Shown piece after piece: positions 35,908 to 44,905 of a DNA stretch of 64,000 nucleotides. How positions within the stretch are numbered: position 1 is the stretch's first letter; each line of letters opens with the position of its first letter. The notes beneath the pieces are model-generated. The model was given only the letters and a program-made list of their open reading frames with translations. It was not told the DNA's origin and searched no databases. Origin of the DNA: Parapedobacter tibetensis (GTDB lineage: Bacteria; Bacteroidota; Bacteroidia; Sphingobacteriales; Sphingobacteriaceae); contig NZ_JAMKQJ010000004.1 of the NCBI RefSeq assembly GCF_024643205.1, positions 372,001-436,000 of the forward strand, in the 5' to 3' direction. Both the position numbers and the translations under genes were made by a program.

Positions 35908-37062
35908 TCACTTGAGGTATAACACATCGCCAACAAGCCTGTGTTTTATGCCGGTAGATGATTTTAGATCAGCTAGGAAGTAAGCGATATCATCCTTTTC
36001 CATGAGCCCGGTGATCGTTTGGTGAACGAGTTGAGGATTTTCAAAGGTGACCGATAAACCGTACCAACGGTTGATGGTCTTAGCCAACTCTTCAAGGGAT
36101 GCATTATGAAAATAATGGACGCCATCCATCCAGGCCAATATTTCGGTGGCATCAAAGGAGGCTTTCGAGAAGCCCTTACCATTGTATGTGGCCGCATACC
36201 CCGGTTCGAGTCGCATGCTTTCACCGTTTTCAGTGGTTAGCTGCACGCTTCCATCTACCAATGCAGTTTGTATGGCCTGCTGTTCGTATGTCCGTAGGTT
36301 GAAACGTGTTCCAAGTACGCGCACTTTGGTATCTCCAGCATGGACGATAAAAGGCTTTGCCAAATCGGTCGTTACCTCAAAATAACCTTCCCCATCGAGG
36401 TAAACTTCCCTTGAACCGCCAATAAACCGGGATGGAAAACGCAGCTTGGATTCCGCGTTTAACCATACCTTGGAACCATCCGGCAGGGTGACTTTGTATG
36501 CGCCTTTTGCGGGCACACTGAGCGTGCTCATCACAACGGCTATTGCATCGGAATGGATAGATTCAAGTTCACTGGCAGAGGCATTGATTGCTATACCGTT
36601 TAGCCTAAGGGCACGTATTGTCGTTTGATGTTGTAAGTTAACGGACTGCCCGTCGTCTGTGCTGAGCTGCACATACGGACTATCCTCCACCGAGGCAGCA
36701 AAGGTTATTGGATCGTCGCCTAACGACGCTCCCCTATCTGTTTTTCTAAGGATAAAAAAGCCCGCACCAACCAAGAGAAAAAAGGTCATTGCCGCTGCAT
36801 AGCGCATAAAAGGGATAACTCTTCTGGTTGGAAGGGTACCAGCCCTTTGCTTTACCTGCAGCAGGTCAGCACCGGAATCAATTCCCTCCATAAAGTCACT
36901 CAGATTCAATTGGCGTCCTTCCTTTTCCAAGGTTTGCCAAATTTGCTGCGCCTTTATATCCGTTGCCAACCACGAGGCTAGCAGCGCACTATCCGCTTCC
37001 GAAATAACGCCGGAAATTTTCTCAATATATAGTCGTCTAATATCTTCGTAGCTGGGTTCCAT
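35908..37062 (-). CDS. FecR-family anti-sigma factor
   Basis: 384 residues: cytoplasmic N-terminal part (1-80), a transmembrane segment at about 83-106 (VIPFMRYAAAMTFFLLVGAG), a periplasmic FecR domain (VTLPDGSKVWLNAESKLRFP and VRVLGTRFNLRTY) and a C-terminal DUF4974-like domain (LEELAKTINRWYGLSVTFEN). It holds the ECF sigma factor until the STN domain of the SusC protein signals ligand. It lies 34 bp after the sigma gene in one operon. Confidence 0.95.
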   Translation of the reverse strand: MEPSYEDIRRLYIEKISGVISEADSALLASWLATDIKAQQIWQTLEKEGRQLNLSDFMEGIDSGADLLQVKQRAGTLPTRRVIPFMRYAAAMTFFLLVGAGFFILRKTDRGASLGDDPITFAASVEDSPYVQLSTDDGQSVNLQHQTTIRALRLNGIAINASASELESIHSDAIAVVMSTLSVPAKGAYKVTLPDGSKVWLNAESKLRFPSRFIGGSREVYLDGEGYFEVTTDLAKPFIVHAGDTKVRVLGTRFNLRTYEQQAIQTALVDGSVQLTTENGESMRLEPGYAATYNGKGFSKASFDATEILAWMDGVHYFHNASLEELAKTINRWYGLSVTFENPQLVHQTITGLMEKDDIAYFLADLKSSTGIKHRLVGDVLYLK

Positions 37063-37096
37063 ACTGTAATTACTACACGCAACTCACGCTTTCGGG

Positions 37097-37645
37097 TTAA
37101 GCTACTCGACTATTTTTTAATCGTTCCCTTAAATTCTTCAATCCCAATTTGAGATGCGTCTTGAGCGAATTAACACTGATACCCATCTCATTGGCTGCTT
37201 CCTGGTATTTTTTATGCTGCACATAAACCAAGGTAAGCGCTTCCCTGCGCTGTACAGTTAGGTCATTTAATGCTTCACCGAGCAAGTTAAATAAGTTTTC
37301 CACCACTTCCCGATCTTCTTCATGGGCTGTGGATTCCGTTTCCCATAGCAATTGTGCTGATCTTTTCCGGTCATTTGCTGCTTTACGGAACCAATTGAGG
37401 CATCTATTTTTAACAGCCCGGTAAAGATATCCTTTTACATCTCCTTCCAAGCGCAGGTATCCTCGTTTTTCGAAAAGTTCTACAAAAAACTGCTGCACAA
37501 GCTCCTTGGCTTCTTCCGTATCCTTAAGATAAAAGTAAGCGTTTACACATAGCATTTTGTAATACTTCAGAAACAACGCATCATACGCTTCTAGGTTTCC
37601 CTGCGTTAGCTTTTCTAAGAGTTGAGCATCCGATGAATGATTCAT
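37097..37645 (-). CDS. ECF RNA polymerase sigma factor of the Sus-type operon
   Basis: 182 residues with sigma region 2 (YDALFLKYYKMLCVNAYFYL then AKELVQQFFVELFE) and region 4 (DLTVQRREALTLVYVQHKKY, then MGISVNSLKTHLKLGLKNL). This is the Bacteroidota ECF subgroup linked to FecR and SusC. It is the first gene of the leftward regulator-transporter unit and should drive transcription of susC and downstream genes when FecR releases it. Confidence 0.95.
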   Translation of the reverse strand: MNHSSDAQLLEKLTQGNLEAYDALFLKYYKMLCVNAYFYLKDTEEAKELVQQFFVELFEKRGYLRLEGDVKGYLYRAVKNRCLNWFRKAANDRKRSAQLLWETESTAHEEDREVVENLFNLLGEALNDLTVQRREALTLVYVQHKKYQEAANEMGISVNSLKTHLKLGLKNLRERLKNSRVA

Positions 37646-37795
37646 AAAATACTTTTTGGTTTATATCGGTTCTTAACCGTAATCCGCTATGGCTCTCCAA
37701 AGTTGCAACAAAAATTGGCAAGTACAAAAAATGACAACCAGCACAGTTCAGTATAGTATTGCGGTTTATATACCCAAAAAGCTTAAATTCGCAAC

Positions 37796-38983
37796 ATGGA
37801 TAGGCTTATCTATTTTGACAACAATGCCACTACACCGCTCGACCCGCAGGTACTGGAAGCCATGATGCCTTACCTCACCACACATTTCGCCAACGCTTCC
37901 AGCATCACACACCGAGCCGGAAGAACGGCCTCGGCCGCCGTTGAGAAGGCAAGGGAACAGGTGGCGGCACTCATTGGGGCCACACCCCAGGAAATTACCT
38001 TTACGTCCGGAGCTACAGAGGCCATCAACATGGCTATAAAAGGGGTGTTCGAACACTACCAGGCCAAAGGCAAACACTTCATTACTTGCGCCACCGAGCA
38101 TAAGGCCGTGCTAGACACCTTTGCCTATTTAGAAAAAAAAGGGGCCGAGGTTACTTACCTGCCAGTAGATAAGGATGGAGCTATGGATTTGGTTTTGCTG
38201 GAAACTTCCATCCGTGCGGATACGGTATTGATAGCGCTGATGTATGCCAACAATGAGACAGGCATTGTTCATCCCATAGCAGATATTGCTAAAATCGCTA
38301 ACAAGCATGATGTATTGATCTTCTGCGACGCTACCCAGGCCGTTGGCAAGCTTCCTGTGGACCTAGCGACCGCGGGGGTTGACCTCCTATGTTTGAGTGC
38401 ACACAAACTTTACGGTCCGAAGGGCGTGGGAGCTTTATACATAAGGCGCAAGAACAAGCGTATACAGACTGGCGCGTTGCTTCATGGGGGTGGCCAGGAA
38501 AGCAAGCGCAGGGCCGGCACGTTCAATGTTCCCGGAATCGTGGGATTGGGCAAGGCCGCGGAAATAGCCAAACAACGTATGCTTGATGAATTCTCGCAAC
38601 TCGCCAAACAGCGTGACGAACTGGAAACAGCCCTGGCCAAATTACCTGCGACATTTGTCAATGGTGAAGGCACACTCCGTTTGCCGCATGTGAGCAACAT
38701 CACCTTTAGACACCTTAAGGCCGGAGAAATCATGGTCAACGTGCCCGATATTGCCCTCGCCTCAGGGTCGGCCTGCGTAACCGGCACCCGTGACCCTTCA
38801 CATGTGCTCAAAGCCATGGGAAGGTCTGATGAAGATGCCCATGCTTCTTTGCGATTTAGCTTGGGAAGGTTCAATACCGATGAGGATATCCGTGACGGCA
38901 TTATGCAAGTCACATCGGCAGTTGAAAAATTAAGAGCCGCCTCCCCGGTTTGGCAGTTGTATCAAACAGGAGCGATTGATTGA
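37796..38983 (+). CDS. Cysteine desulfurase (IscS/NifS family)
   Basis: 395 residues of a PLP-dependent class V aminotransferase fold. Visible catalytic elements: His102 (CATEHKAV), the PLP Lys204 in SAHKLYGPKG, and the persulfide-forming Cys327 in the flexible loop ASGSACVTGTRDP. It moves sulfur from cysteine to FeS-cluster or tRNA-thiolation acceptors. No iscU or other FeS gene follows; instead a methyltransferase gene starts 8 bp downstream, so a tRNA or other role is also possible. The start at ATG 37796 gives the family-typical MDRLIYFDNNATTP. Confidence 0.94.
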   Translation: MDRLIYFDNNATTPLDPQVLEAMMPYLTTHFANASSITHRAGRTASAAVEKAREQVAALIGATPQEITFTSGATEAINMAIKGVFEHYQAKGKHFITCATEHKAVLDTFAYLEKKGAEVTYLPVDKDGAMDLVLLETSIRADTVLIALMYANNETGIVHPIADIAKIANKHDVLIFCDATQAVGKLPVDLATAGVDLLCLSAHKLYGPKGVGALYIRRKNKRIQTGALLHGGGQESKRRAGTFNVPGIVGLGKAAEIAKQRMLDEFSQLAKQRDELETALAKLPATFVNGEGTLRLPHVSNITFRHLKAGEIMVNVPDIALASGSACVTGTRDPSHVLKAMGRSDEDAHASLRFSLGRFNTDEDIRDGIMQVTSAVEKLRAASPVWQLYQTGAID

Positions 38984-38991
38984 GTTGACCC

Positions 38992-40173
38992 ATGAACGAA
39001 CAGATACTCGCACCTGAAGTGCAACATTACTTGCAGCAACACGAAACAGCAGCTCCAACAAGCTTGGCCCTGCGGAAAAGCCCATTCTTACATGTTTATC
39101 CAGCTGAATTGGCCCAACAGTTGGATGGCCGCCAGCGCTGCCGTAAAAAACTTCCACTATGGTATAGCACACCCAACATCTATTACCCCGAAAAACTATC
39201 GGTGGAGCAGGCCTCATCGCAACACACAGCTGCCTACAAAAGTAGCCTCATCGCAGAACAAAGCCGGATCATCGATCTCACCGGAGGGTTTGGCGTGGAC
39301 GCTTATTATTTCGCACAACGCGCTAAAACGGTTGCCTATTGCGAAAGAAATGAATCGCTTGCACGAATAGCTCAATATAATGCTCGCATCCTGGGGGCCG
39401 ACAACATCGATTTCATTGCCGCTAATGGCCTCATGCACCTACAAAGCCAAGCAGATGACACTTTTGACTATAGCTATATCGATCCCTCACGACGTATCGA
39501 CAAACGCAAGGTTTTCCTGCTGGAAGACTGCGAACCCAATGTGGTAGCATTGCAGGATTGGTTACTACAGAAGACCAAAAAAAGCCTGATAAAATCTGCC
39601 CCGTTACTTGACATCTCGTCTGCATTGAGTGTACTGAAAAGGGTATGTGAAGTGCACATCATCAGTGTTGATAATGAGTGCAAGGAGTTGTTGTTTGTGC
39701 TCGACCGCGAATATATGGATGCACCCCAAATTATTGTAGCAGCCTTGAAGGGCGGCATGGCACAGCGTTTCCAATTCTATGTCGACGAGGAAAAATCAGC
39801 GACCACTGATTTCGGCCACCCTGAGGGCTATCTCTACGAGCCGGATGCTGCCTTGCTGAAATCCGGTGCCTTCAAGCTCATCGGGCAACGATACGGCCTT
39901 AAAAAACTTCACCAGCACACCCACCTATATACTTCTGTGGAAGCAAACCCCGATTTTATGGGGAGGACATTTCGTATAGACAGCATGATGCTTTATTCCG
40001 ATTTCAAAAAAAATAAAGCGACAACTCAAGCGAACGTCAGCACCCGGAATTTTCCGCTGAAATCCGAAGAACTACGCAAACGACACCGGATTGATGAGGG
40101 AGGAAACAGGTACCTGTTTTTTTGTACGGGCATGGCCGATACCCTTTTGGTCATCTTTACATCAAAATGCTGA
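38992..40173 (+). CDS. SAM-dependent methyltransferase with THUMP-like domain
   Basis: 393 residues. The Rossmann methyltransferase core has the SAM loop IIDLTGGFGVDAYYFA (about residues 94-109), an acidic CERNE at strand 2 and YIDPSRR at motif IV. The C-terminal third (about 290-393) matches the THUMP-like domain seen with this Bacteroidota methyltransferase type. THUMP-type domains bind RNA, so tRNA or rRNA is the likely substrate; the exact position is not known. It is cotranscribed with the cysteine desulfurase (8-bp gap). Confidence 0.88.
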   Translation: MNEQILAPEVQHYLQQHETAAPTSLALRKSPFLHVYPAELAQQLDGRQRCRKKLPLWYSTPNIYYPEKLSVEQASSQHTAAYKSSLIAEQSRIIDLTGGFGVDAYYFAQRAKTVAYCERNESLARIAQYNARILGADNIDFIAANGLMHLQSQADDTFDYSYIDPSRRIDKRKVFLLEDCEPNVVALQDWLLQKTKKSLIKSAPLLDISSALSVLKRVCEVHIISVDNECKELLFVLDREYMDAPQIIVAALKGGMAQRFQFYVDEEKSATTDFGHPEGYLYEPDAALLKSGAFKLIGQRYGLKKLHQHTHLYTSVEANPDFMGRTFRIDSMMLYSDFKKNKATTQANVSTRNFPLKSEELRKRHRIDEGGNRYLFFCTGMADTLLVIFTSKC

Positions 40174-40215
40174 TGGCTGCTTTGCTTGATGGAGGTATTG
40201 CTGTATTTTGTGGGC

Positions 40216-41208
40216 ATGGCTAAACAACTGAAGCTTTCCGCGCTTGATCTTTCCGTAGTGATACAAGGTGGTAATGCCGCCACGGCCATCTCCCGCACCG
40301 TGGAGATCGCCCGGCATGTCGAACAATTGGGTTATGAACGTATTTGGCTTGCCGAACATCATAACATGGAATACATTGCCAGTTCGGCCACTTCGGTGCT
40401 CATTGGCCATGTAGCGGGTCGGACCAACCACATCCGGGTCGGATCTGGAGGCATTATGCTGCCCAATCATGCCCCGCTGGCCATTGCCGAGCAATTCGGC
40501 ACGCTTGATACCTTATATCCTGGCCGTATCGATCTGGGACTTGGGCGAGCACCGGGTACCGACCAACTGACGGCCATGGCACTGCGGCGCAACAATGCCA
40601 ATACGGCTTACCACTTCCCTTCCGACGTCCGTGAGCTCCAGCTTTATTTTAGCGACGATAATAGCGATGGACGTGTGCGGGCGTTCCCAGGTGAAGGGAT
40701 CGATATCCCGATATGGATACTCGGCTCAAGCACAGATAGCGCCTATTTAGCGGCTGAAATGGGGCTTCCTTATGCCTTTGCCGCACACTTTGCCCCCCAA
40801 CAGTTCCGTGCCGCCATTTCCCTATACAGGCAGCATTTCAAACCTTCGGCACAGCTCGACAGCCCTTATGTGTTGGCTTGTGTAAACGTCATTGCAGCTG
40901 ATACCGATGAGGAAGCGCAGGTACTAGCCACCAGCATGTACCGCATGTTCCTCGGCATCGTCACCAATACACGTAGGCCATTGCAACCTCCTGTGCCTTC
41001 CATGGATCCCTATTGGTCGCCCGATATGGAAGCCGCGGTCAAGCAAATGACCTCCTGTACGTTCATTGGGAGCAAAGAGCGCCTACAGGCGCAGCTTTCT
41101 AAATTCATTGAGGAAACCGGAGTCGATGAATTGATGACCACTAGTAATATTTATGATCAGGGAGCGAGGTTGAAGTCGTATAGGATTCTTAAGGAAGTGC
41201 TTTTTTAA
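40216..41208 (+). CDS. Luciferase-like (LLM class) flavin-dependent oxidoreductase
   Basis: 330 residues from the ATG at 40216 (MAKQLKLSALDLS); an ATG 30 bp upstream is less fitting. It has the bacterial-luciferase fold signatures of the LLM family: YERIWLAEHHNM, IRVGSGGIMLPNHAPL, and LGLGRAPGTD. These enzymes use FMNH2 or F420; in this phylum FMN is expected. It probably acts in cytoplasmic detoxification of organics; substrate unknown. It is followed by a stem-loop terminator at 41292-41313. Confidence 0.9.
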   Translation: MAKQLKLSALDLSVVIQGGNAATAISRTVEIARHVEQLGYERIWLAEHHNMEYIASSATSVLIGHVAGRTNHIRVGSGGIMLPNHAPLAIAEQFGTLDTLYPGRIDLGLGRAPGTDQLTAMALRRNNANTAYHFPSDVRELQLYFSDDNSDGRVRAFPGEGIDIPIWILGSSTDSAYLAAEMGLPYAFAAHFAPQQFRAAISLYRQHFKPSAQLDSPYVLACVNVIAADTDEEAQVLATSMYRMFLGIVTNTRRPLQPPVPSMDPYWSPDMEAAVKQMTSCTFIGSKERLQAQLSKFIEETGVDELMTTSNIYDQGARLKSYRILKEVLF

Positions 41209-41291
41209 ATACTCCTTTTCACTAGACATACTGCTTTCCCGACTTTTACACTTGTTCTTAGGGTTTATTGTAACCTATTAAAAACAAGAAA

Positions 41292-41313
41292 TCCTGACTG
41301 CGAACAATCAGGA
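41292..41313. terminator. Bidirectional stem-loop terminator
   Basis: A 9-bp stem with one A-C mismatch (TCCTGACTG 41292-41300; CAATCAGGA 41305-41313) and the loop CGAA. On the minus strand it is followed by a T-rich stretch; on the plus strand the T-run is weak. It sits in a 284-bp AT-rich gap between the LLM gene and the esterase remnant; nothing else was recognised in that gap. Confidence 0.65.
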
Positions 41314-41492
41314 CTCTTTAAGTTTATAATTAGTTGGTTTGAGCAATAAAAATATGAATAATTAGTTGACATTGGCAAATAATTTATTCAAAAAAGTCAA
41401 TTTTTTTTACATTAAATTTATAATAAATTAACAATCAGGCAATTATTATTCTAAATCACCTTAGTAAATATATACAGATTTAGGTCTTTAAA

Positions 41493-41689
41493 TCAGTGTT
41501 TGGCAAAGAAACGATCAAAAAACAGCAATTGGTACGGGATGGATAATCGCCAATAATCCCAATTATGTGCGCCCGGACTGGTAATGTAGGTATGCGGAAT
41601 ATCGGTCATAGCCCGCCCGCTACTACATCGGCAGCATAAGACTTTGCAACGCATAGCACGAACAACACGCTGAATGCATAGATTTTCAT
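41493..41689 (-). pseudogene. Esterase remnant: signal peptide joined by deletion to C-terminal end
   Basis: From the ATG at 41687-41689 one frame reads a signal peptide (MKIYAFSVLFVLCVAKSYA, then ADVVAGGL) and a stop. In another frame immediately overlapping it, the text MTDIPHTYITSPGAHNWDYW and then RLSIPYQLLFFDRFFAKH runs to the stop at 41493-41495. The second part has the His-containing PGAHNWDYWR end of the secreted esterase D/tributyrin-esterase family. The two parts are the extreme ends of a gene normally about 270-300 codons long; the whole catalytic middle, with the serine, is missing and the frame is broken. So it is a deletion-derived pseudogene. The family call on the C-terminus is from memory of the family ending. 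Confidence 0.7.
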
Positions 41690-41697
41690 GAGCATAT

Positions 41698-42582
41698 TTA
41701 CAACAATCTTTTATAAAAATACAAAATGGCATCCATTCTAAGGGCTTTCTCACTCAGGGTGTAATAACCGCTCCCATCTCGCGAAAAGGTGATTGCCTCA
41801 CCTTGTGGTTCGGGTTTGTAGGGCAACTTCATGGCAGGCCTACTGAGCATATCGGGTATGGACTCCCCTCCTTTCCGTTTCCAATAAAACACTTCCATGA
41901 GGTTTTTTACCAGTACTTCGCTGCCGTCCGGACTGATGTCTGCTGAAGTGATGAACGTATGCGGTAGACTCCCCACTTTTCGGAGCATCAAGGTACCTGC
42001 AGGGGTTTCTGGCAAGGCCGTACAATATATACCTACTTCCAGTTCCCGTTTACTAATGATGTATAGGCGTTCATCCACGGGGTCAAAGAATAATGATTCA
42101 GCATCCCGGGGGCCATTTTCATACTTCAGTTTAAACGCGTGTATCTGTTCTTTCGGGATCGTATCCACCGCATGTTTGCGTGCGCTTACTAATGGCTCTT
42201 CGAATAGGTATACCCGCACATGGGGATATCGGCCCTTGTTGTCTCCAATATCCGCCACCAGCAGATAATGTCGTCCTTTGCGTTCCATGATTCCTATATC
42301 TTCCCAATCGCGAGCGGGGACTCCTTTGAGGTGATAGGTAGCTTTATGCTTAGCCGAATCATCGAGGAGGAATATCCGAGCCTTGTCGCCACTGTCATTA
42401 TGTGTCCAAAAGCGGCTGGGGTTCCTCGCGGAAGCAATCAAACCCGATATTTCGTCAATCTCGATATTCGATATTTTACCCTTGGCTTGCCTATGGGCGA
42501 ACACCGTTTCTTCCTGGCCCCGCATGCAAAGCACTGCCAAGCAGCCTGTCACCAATGCGATCAACTTTGTTTTCGACCTCAT
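41698..42582 (-). CDS. Secreted protein of unknown function, possible beta-propeller
   Basis: 294 residues from the ATG at 42580-42582; an in-frame TTG nine bases earlier is less likely. A signal peptide is present (LIALVTGCLAVLCMRGQ). The mature part opens with the EIDEISGLIASARNPSRFWT and HNDSGD segment and proceeds with repeated strand-turn units (RDAESLFFDPVDERLYIISK, TSADISPDGSEVLVKN, GEAITFSRDGSGYY) that resemble a beta-propeller such as SMP-30/NHL-type folds. No catalytic motif was recognised. It lies 8 bp upstream of the esterase remnant on the same strand and was perhaps its operon partner. Confidence 0.7.
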   Translation of the reverse strand: MRSKTKLIALVTGCLAVLCMRGQEETVFAHRQAKGKISNIEIDEISGLIASARNPSRFWTHNDSGDKARIFLLDDSAKHKATYHLKGVPARDWEDIGIMERKGRHYLLVADIGDNKGRYPHVRVYLFEEPLVSARKHAVDTIPKEQIHAFKLKYENGPRDAESLFFDPVDERLYIISKRELEVGIYCTALPETPAGTLMLRKVGSLPHTFITSADISPDGSEVLVKNLMEVFYWKRKGGESIPDMLSRPAMKLPYKPEPQGEAITFSRDGSGYYTLSEKALRMDAILYFYKRLL

Positions 42583-42683
42583 GCGGGGCAAAATACGAAT
42601 TAATCTTCATGTTCACTTGATTCATGTCCCCACAAACTCGCTACAGAAACATTTCATATCTTTGTGCCACAATTGTTTTTTAT

Positions 42684-44024
42684 ATGCTTATACACCAGTT
42701 TTACGACAAGGGCCTAGCCCATGCATCTTATGCAATATTGAGCGAAGGCATGATGGCAGTAATAGATCCTGCACGTGACCCCCAACCTTATTTGGATTTT
42801 GCCAAACACCACCAAGGACAAATTTCCACCATCTTAGAGACCCACCCACATGCAGATTTTGTCAGTTCGCACTTAGAGCTCCATCAGCTAACGGGCGCAA
42901 CGATTTATACCAGCCGATTGGTGGGAGCGGAATATCCCCATCAACCATTTGATGATGGGGACCGAATCGCATTGGGAAAGGTACAGTTAGAAGCCATCAA
43001 CACCCCGGGACACTCGCCCGATAGTGTCAGCATCTTGCTATTGGATGAACAAAACCAACCCTATGCTATATTTACCGGTGACACGTTGTTTGTGGGTGAT
43101 GTCGGTAGACCGGACTTACGCGAAAACGCAGGAAATATTACCGCTAAGGCCGAGTTTCTGGCCAAACAACTCTATCGGTCTACACGTGAGAAGCTGATGA
43201 GCCTCCCTCAGCATGTATTGGTATATCCAGCCCATGGCCCGGGCTCACTCTGCGGAAGGAACATGGGTGCTGATTTGCATAGCTCCATTGGCAGGGAAAT
43301 AAATGAAAACTATGCGTTGCAAGACATGGATGAAGGCGAATTTGTGGCCTTGCTTATGGAACGGCAACCTTTTGTACCCAAATATTTTGAATATGATGTG
43401 CGCCTCAATAAAAAAGGGGCAAAAGCTTTAAGGGCAAGTATCGATGCTATCCCTTCCCTCGATTACCCAGCGGTATTTGAAGCCGGCATCACCATCGTCG
43501 ATGGCCGACCGCAAGCCCAGTTTAGAGCAGGGCATCAGCCTGGAGCCATCCATATACCAGACGGCTTGAAGTTTGAGACTTGGCTCGGATCAATCTTAGC
43601 GCCCGATGAACGGTTCTATTTGGTGAGCACCGATCGTGAAGCGTTGCAGATACTTGTCCAAAAAGTAGCCAAAATCGGGTATGAGCAACAGATAGTGGCA
43701 TTGGTAGTGGCTAACGGAGGACCGTCTGTGTCCGCTCCATTTGAGCTAGAAGCATTTGAGCACAATCCTCGAGATTATACCGTGATTGACATCCGCGATC
43801 CTTCGGAAGTGACTGAAAACCCGGTTTTTGATCATTCTATCCATATCCCGTTGTCCAAATTGCGAGAAAACACCCAACAAATCCCCGTAGACAAGCCCAT
43901 CGTGGTGCACTGTGCTGGCGGATATCGTTCGGCTATTGGGGCGAGCATTATTGCCGCTGCTTTACCCCATGCAGTAGTACAGGATATGGGCATATTTATT
44001 TCGGATTTTACACCGGCAGACTGA
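42684..44024 (+). CDS. MBL-fold hydrolase with two rhodanese domains (persulfide-dioxygenase/CstB-like)
   Basis: 446 residues from the ATG at 42684 (MLIHQFYDKGLAHASY); a TATCTTTG at 42657-42664 suggests a promoter, which also supports this start. The metallo-beta-lactamase domain (1-240) has THPHADF at the metal site (the usual final His of HxHxDH is Phe, as in many of these rhodanese fusions), plus GHSPDS, TGDTLFVGDVGRPDL and YPAHGPGS. Of the two C-terminal rhodanese units the first lacks a catalytic Cys and the second has HCAGGYRSA. Such proteins act on persulfides in sulfide oxidation. Its stop overlaps the next start (TGATG). Confidence 0.9.
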   Translation: MLIHQFYDKGLAHASYAILSEGMMAVIDPARDPQPYLDFAKHHQGQISTILETHPHADFVSSHLELHQLTGATIYTSRLVGAEYPHQPFDDGDRIALGKVQLEAINTPGHSPDSVSILLLDEQNQPYAIFTGDTLFVGDVGRPDLRENAGNITAKAEFLAKQLYRSTREKLMSLPQHVLVYPAHGPGSLCGRNMGADLHSSIGREINENYALQDMDEGEFVALLMERQPFVPKYFEYDVRLNKKGAKALRASIDAIPSLDYPAVFEAGITIVDGRPQAQFRAGHQPGAIHIPDGLKFETWLGSILAPDERFYLVSTDREALQILVQKVAKIGYEQQIVALVVANGGPSVSAPFELEAFEHNPRDYTVIDIRDPSEVTENPVFDHSIHIPLSKLRENTQQIPVDKPIVVHCAGGYRSAIGASIIAAALPHAVVQDMGIFISDFTPAD

Positions 44025-44521
44025 TGTGGGGGATAATAAGCTTAGTTTTTTTGATTCTGAGTAAGGGGCAGCAGGAGTCAACAGTCAACCCGGAATTTGC
44101 GGCACGGCTAAACAGCATATACCGGCATAGTGTACCCACGGTTACGGTCAGTGAATTGAAAGAGATGATGAAGCAAGGCGCTGTCATACTTGACACCCGC
44201 GAACAAGACGAATTTGATGTAAGTCATATGAAGCACGCAAGGCATGTGGGTTTTATCTGGTTTGATATGCGTAAAGTGTACGACATTCCGAAAATCGACA
44301 CCATCATCGTCTATTGTGCCATTGGCAACCGTGGCGAACGTATTGCCGAAAAATTGCAAAAAGCAGGTTACAAACACGTTTTCAACTTGTTCGGGGGTAT
44401 TTATGAATGGGTCAACCAACGTAACCCCGTATACAACAACGAGCAAATACAGACAACCGAACTCCATGTCTATGATAAAAACTGGGCATTGTGGCTTGAA
44501 AATGGGTCACATGTGTATTGA
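44024..44521 (+). CDS. Exported rhodanese-domain protein
   Basis: 165 residues. A short hydrophobic N-terminus (WGIISLVFLILSKGQQ) suggests export or membrane tethering. One rhodanese domain follows (about 40-140): DTREQDEFDVSHMKHA and the catalytic Cys loop VYCAIGNRG, then NLFGGIYEWVNQ. It transfers sulfane sulfur. The start ATG overlaps the stop of the MBL-rhodanese gene by one base, so the two are translationally coupled. A C-terminal extension of about 25 residues is not assigned. Confidence 0.9.
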   Translation: MWGIISLVFLILSKGQQESTVNPEFAARLNSIYRHSVPTVTVSELKEMMKQGAVILDTREQDEFDVSHMKHARHVGFIWFDMRKVYDIPKIDTIIVYCAIGNRGERIAEKLQKAGYKHVFNLFGGIYEWVNQRNPVYNNEQIQTTELHVYDKNWALWLENGSHVY

Positions 44522-44853
44522 TACCGTTTTTATTGCAAATAGCAGGCGAAACGCAGGAAAACTCACCTGTATATATCCGCTTTGACAAGGCTAAAGGATC
44601 AGTCAATGGTTTTTCAGGATGTAACCGTTTCTTTGGCAATTTCCACAACCAAGATGATTACATCAAATTCAACCAATTGGCCAGTACGCGGATGGCATGT
44701 GCAGAAGCACATAAAAACAAGCTTGAGCAGGAGTTCCTAGCCATTCTCCGAGATGAGCTGCTACGTTTTGATGTGGCCGACCAAACGCTCAATATTTATA
44801 AGGATGATAAGTTGCTGTTGATGTTTGGGTTGGGACCCTTGGAAGCGCTGTAA
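44518..44853 (+). CDS. META-domain (HslJ-like) protein with TTG start
   Basis: 111 residues. The core VYIRFDKAKGSVNGFSGCNR with FFGNF, then MACAE, fits META-domain proteins of the HslJ type, which are usually exported and of ill-defined role in heat, acid or antibiotic stress. No ATG is available: the first in-frame start is TTG at 44518, which overlaps the preceding stop as TTGA, so coupling to the rhodanese gene is likely. The N-terminus (MIPFLLQIAGE) is too short for a clear signal peptide, so a start further upstream or a truncated signal is possible. Confidence 0.75.
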   Translation: MIPFLLQIAGETQENSPVYIRFDKAKGSVNGFSGCNRFFGNFHNQDDYIKFNQLASTRMACAEAHKNKLEQEFLAILRDELLRFDVADQTLNIYKDDKLLLMFGLGPLEAL

Positions 44854-44857
44854 CGTA

Positions 44858-44887
44858 ATAAGGCCAACAGTAAACTGCTGGCCTTAT
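44858..44887. terminator. Bidirectional terminator between META gene and trxB
   Basis: Arms ATAAGGCCA (44858-44866) and TGGCCTTAT (44879-44887) pair perfectly, and CAG/CTG extends the stem after one mismatch; the loop is TAAA. It serves two convergent genes; T-rich sequence follows on the plus strand. Confidence 0.85.
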
Positions 44888-44905
44888 CACTTATTTTATA
44901 CCTTT

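Noticed and set aside
37796..38983. Cysteine desulfurase as the start of an isc/suf cluster
   Set aside because: No IscU, SufB/C/D or ferredoxin gene follows; next gene is a methyltransferase.
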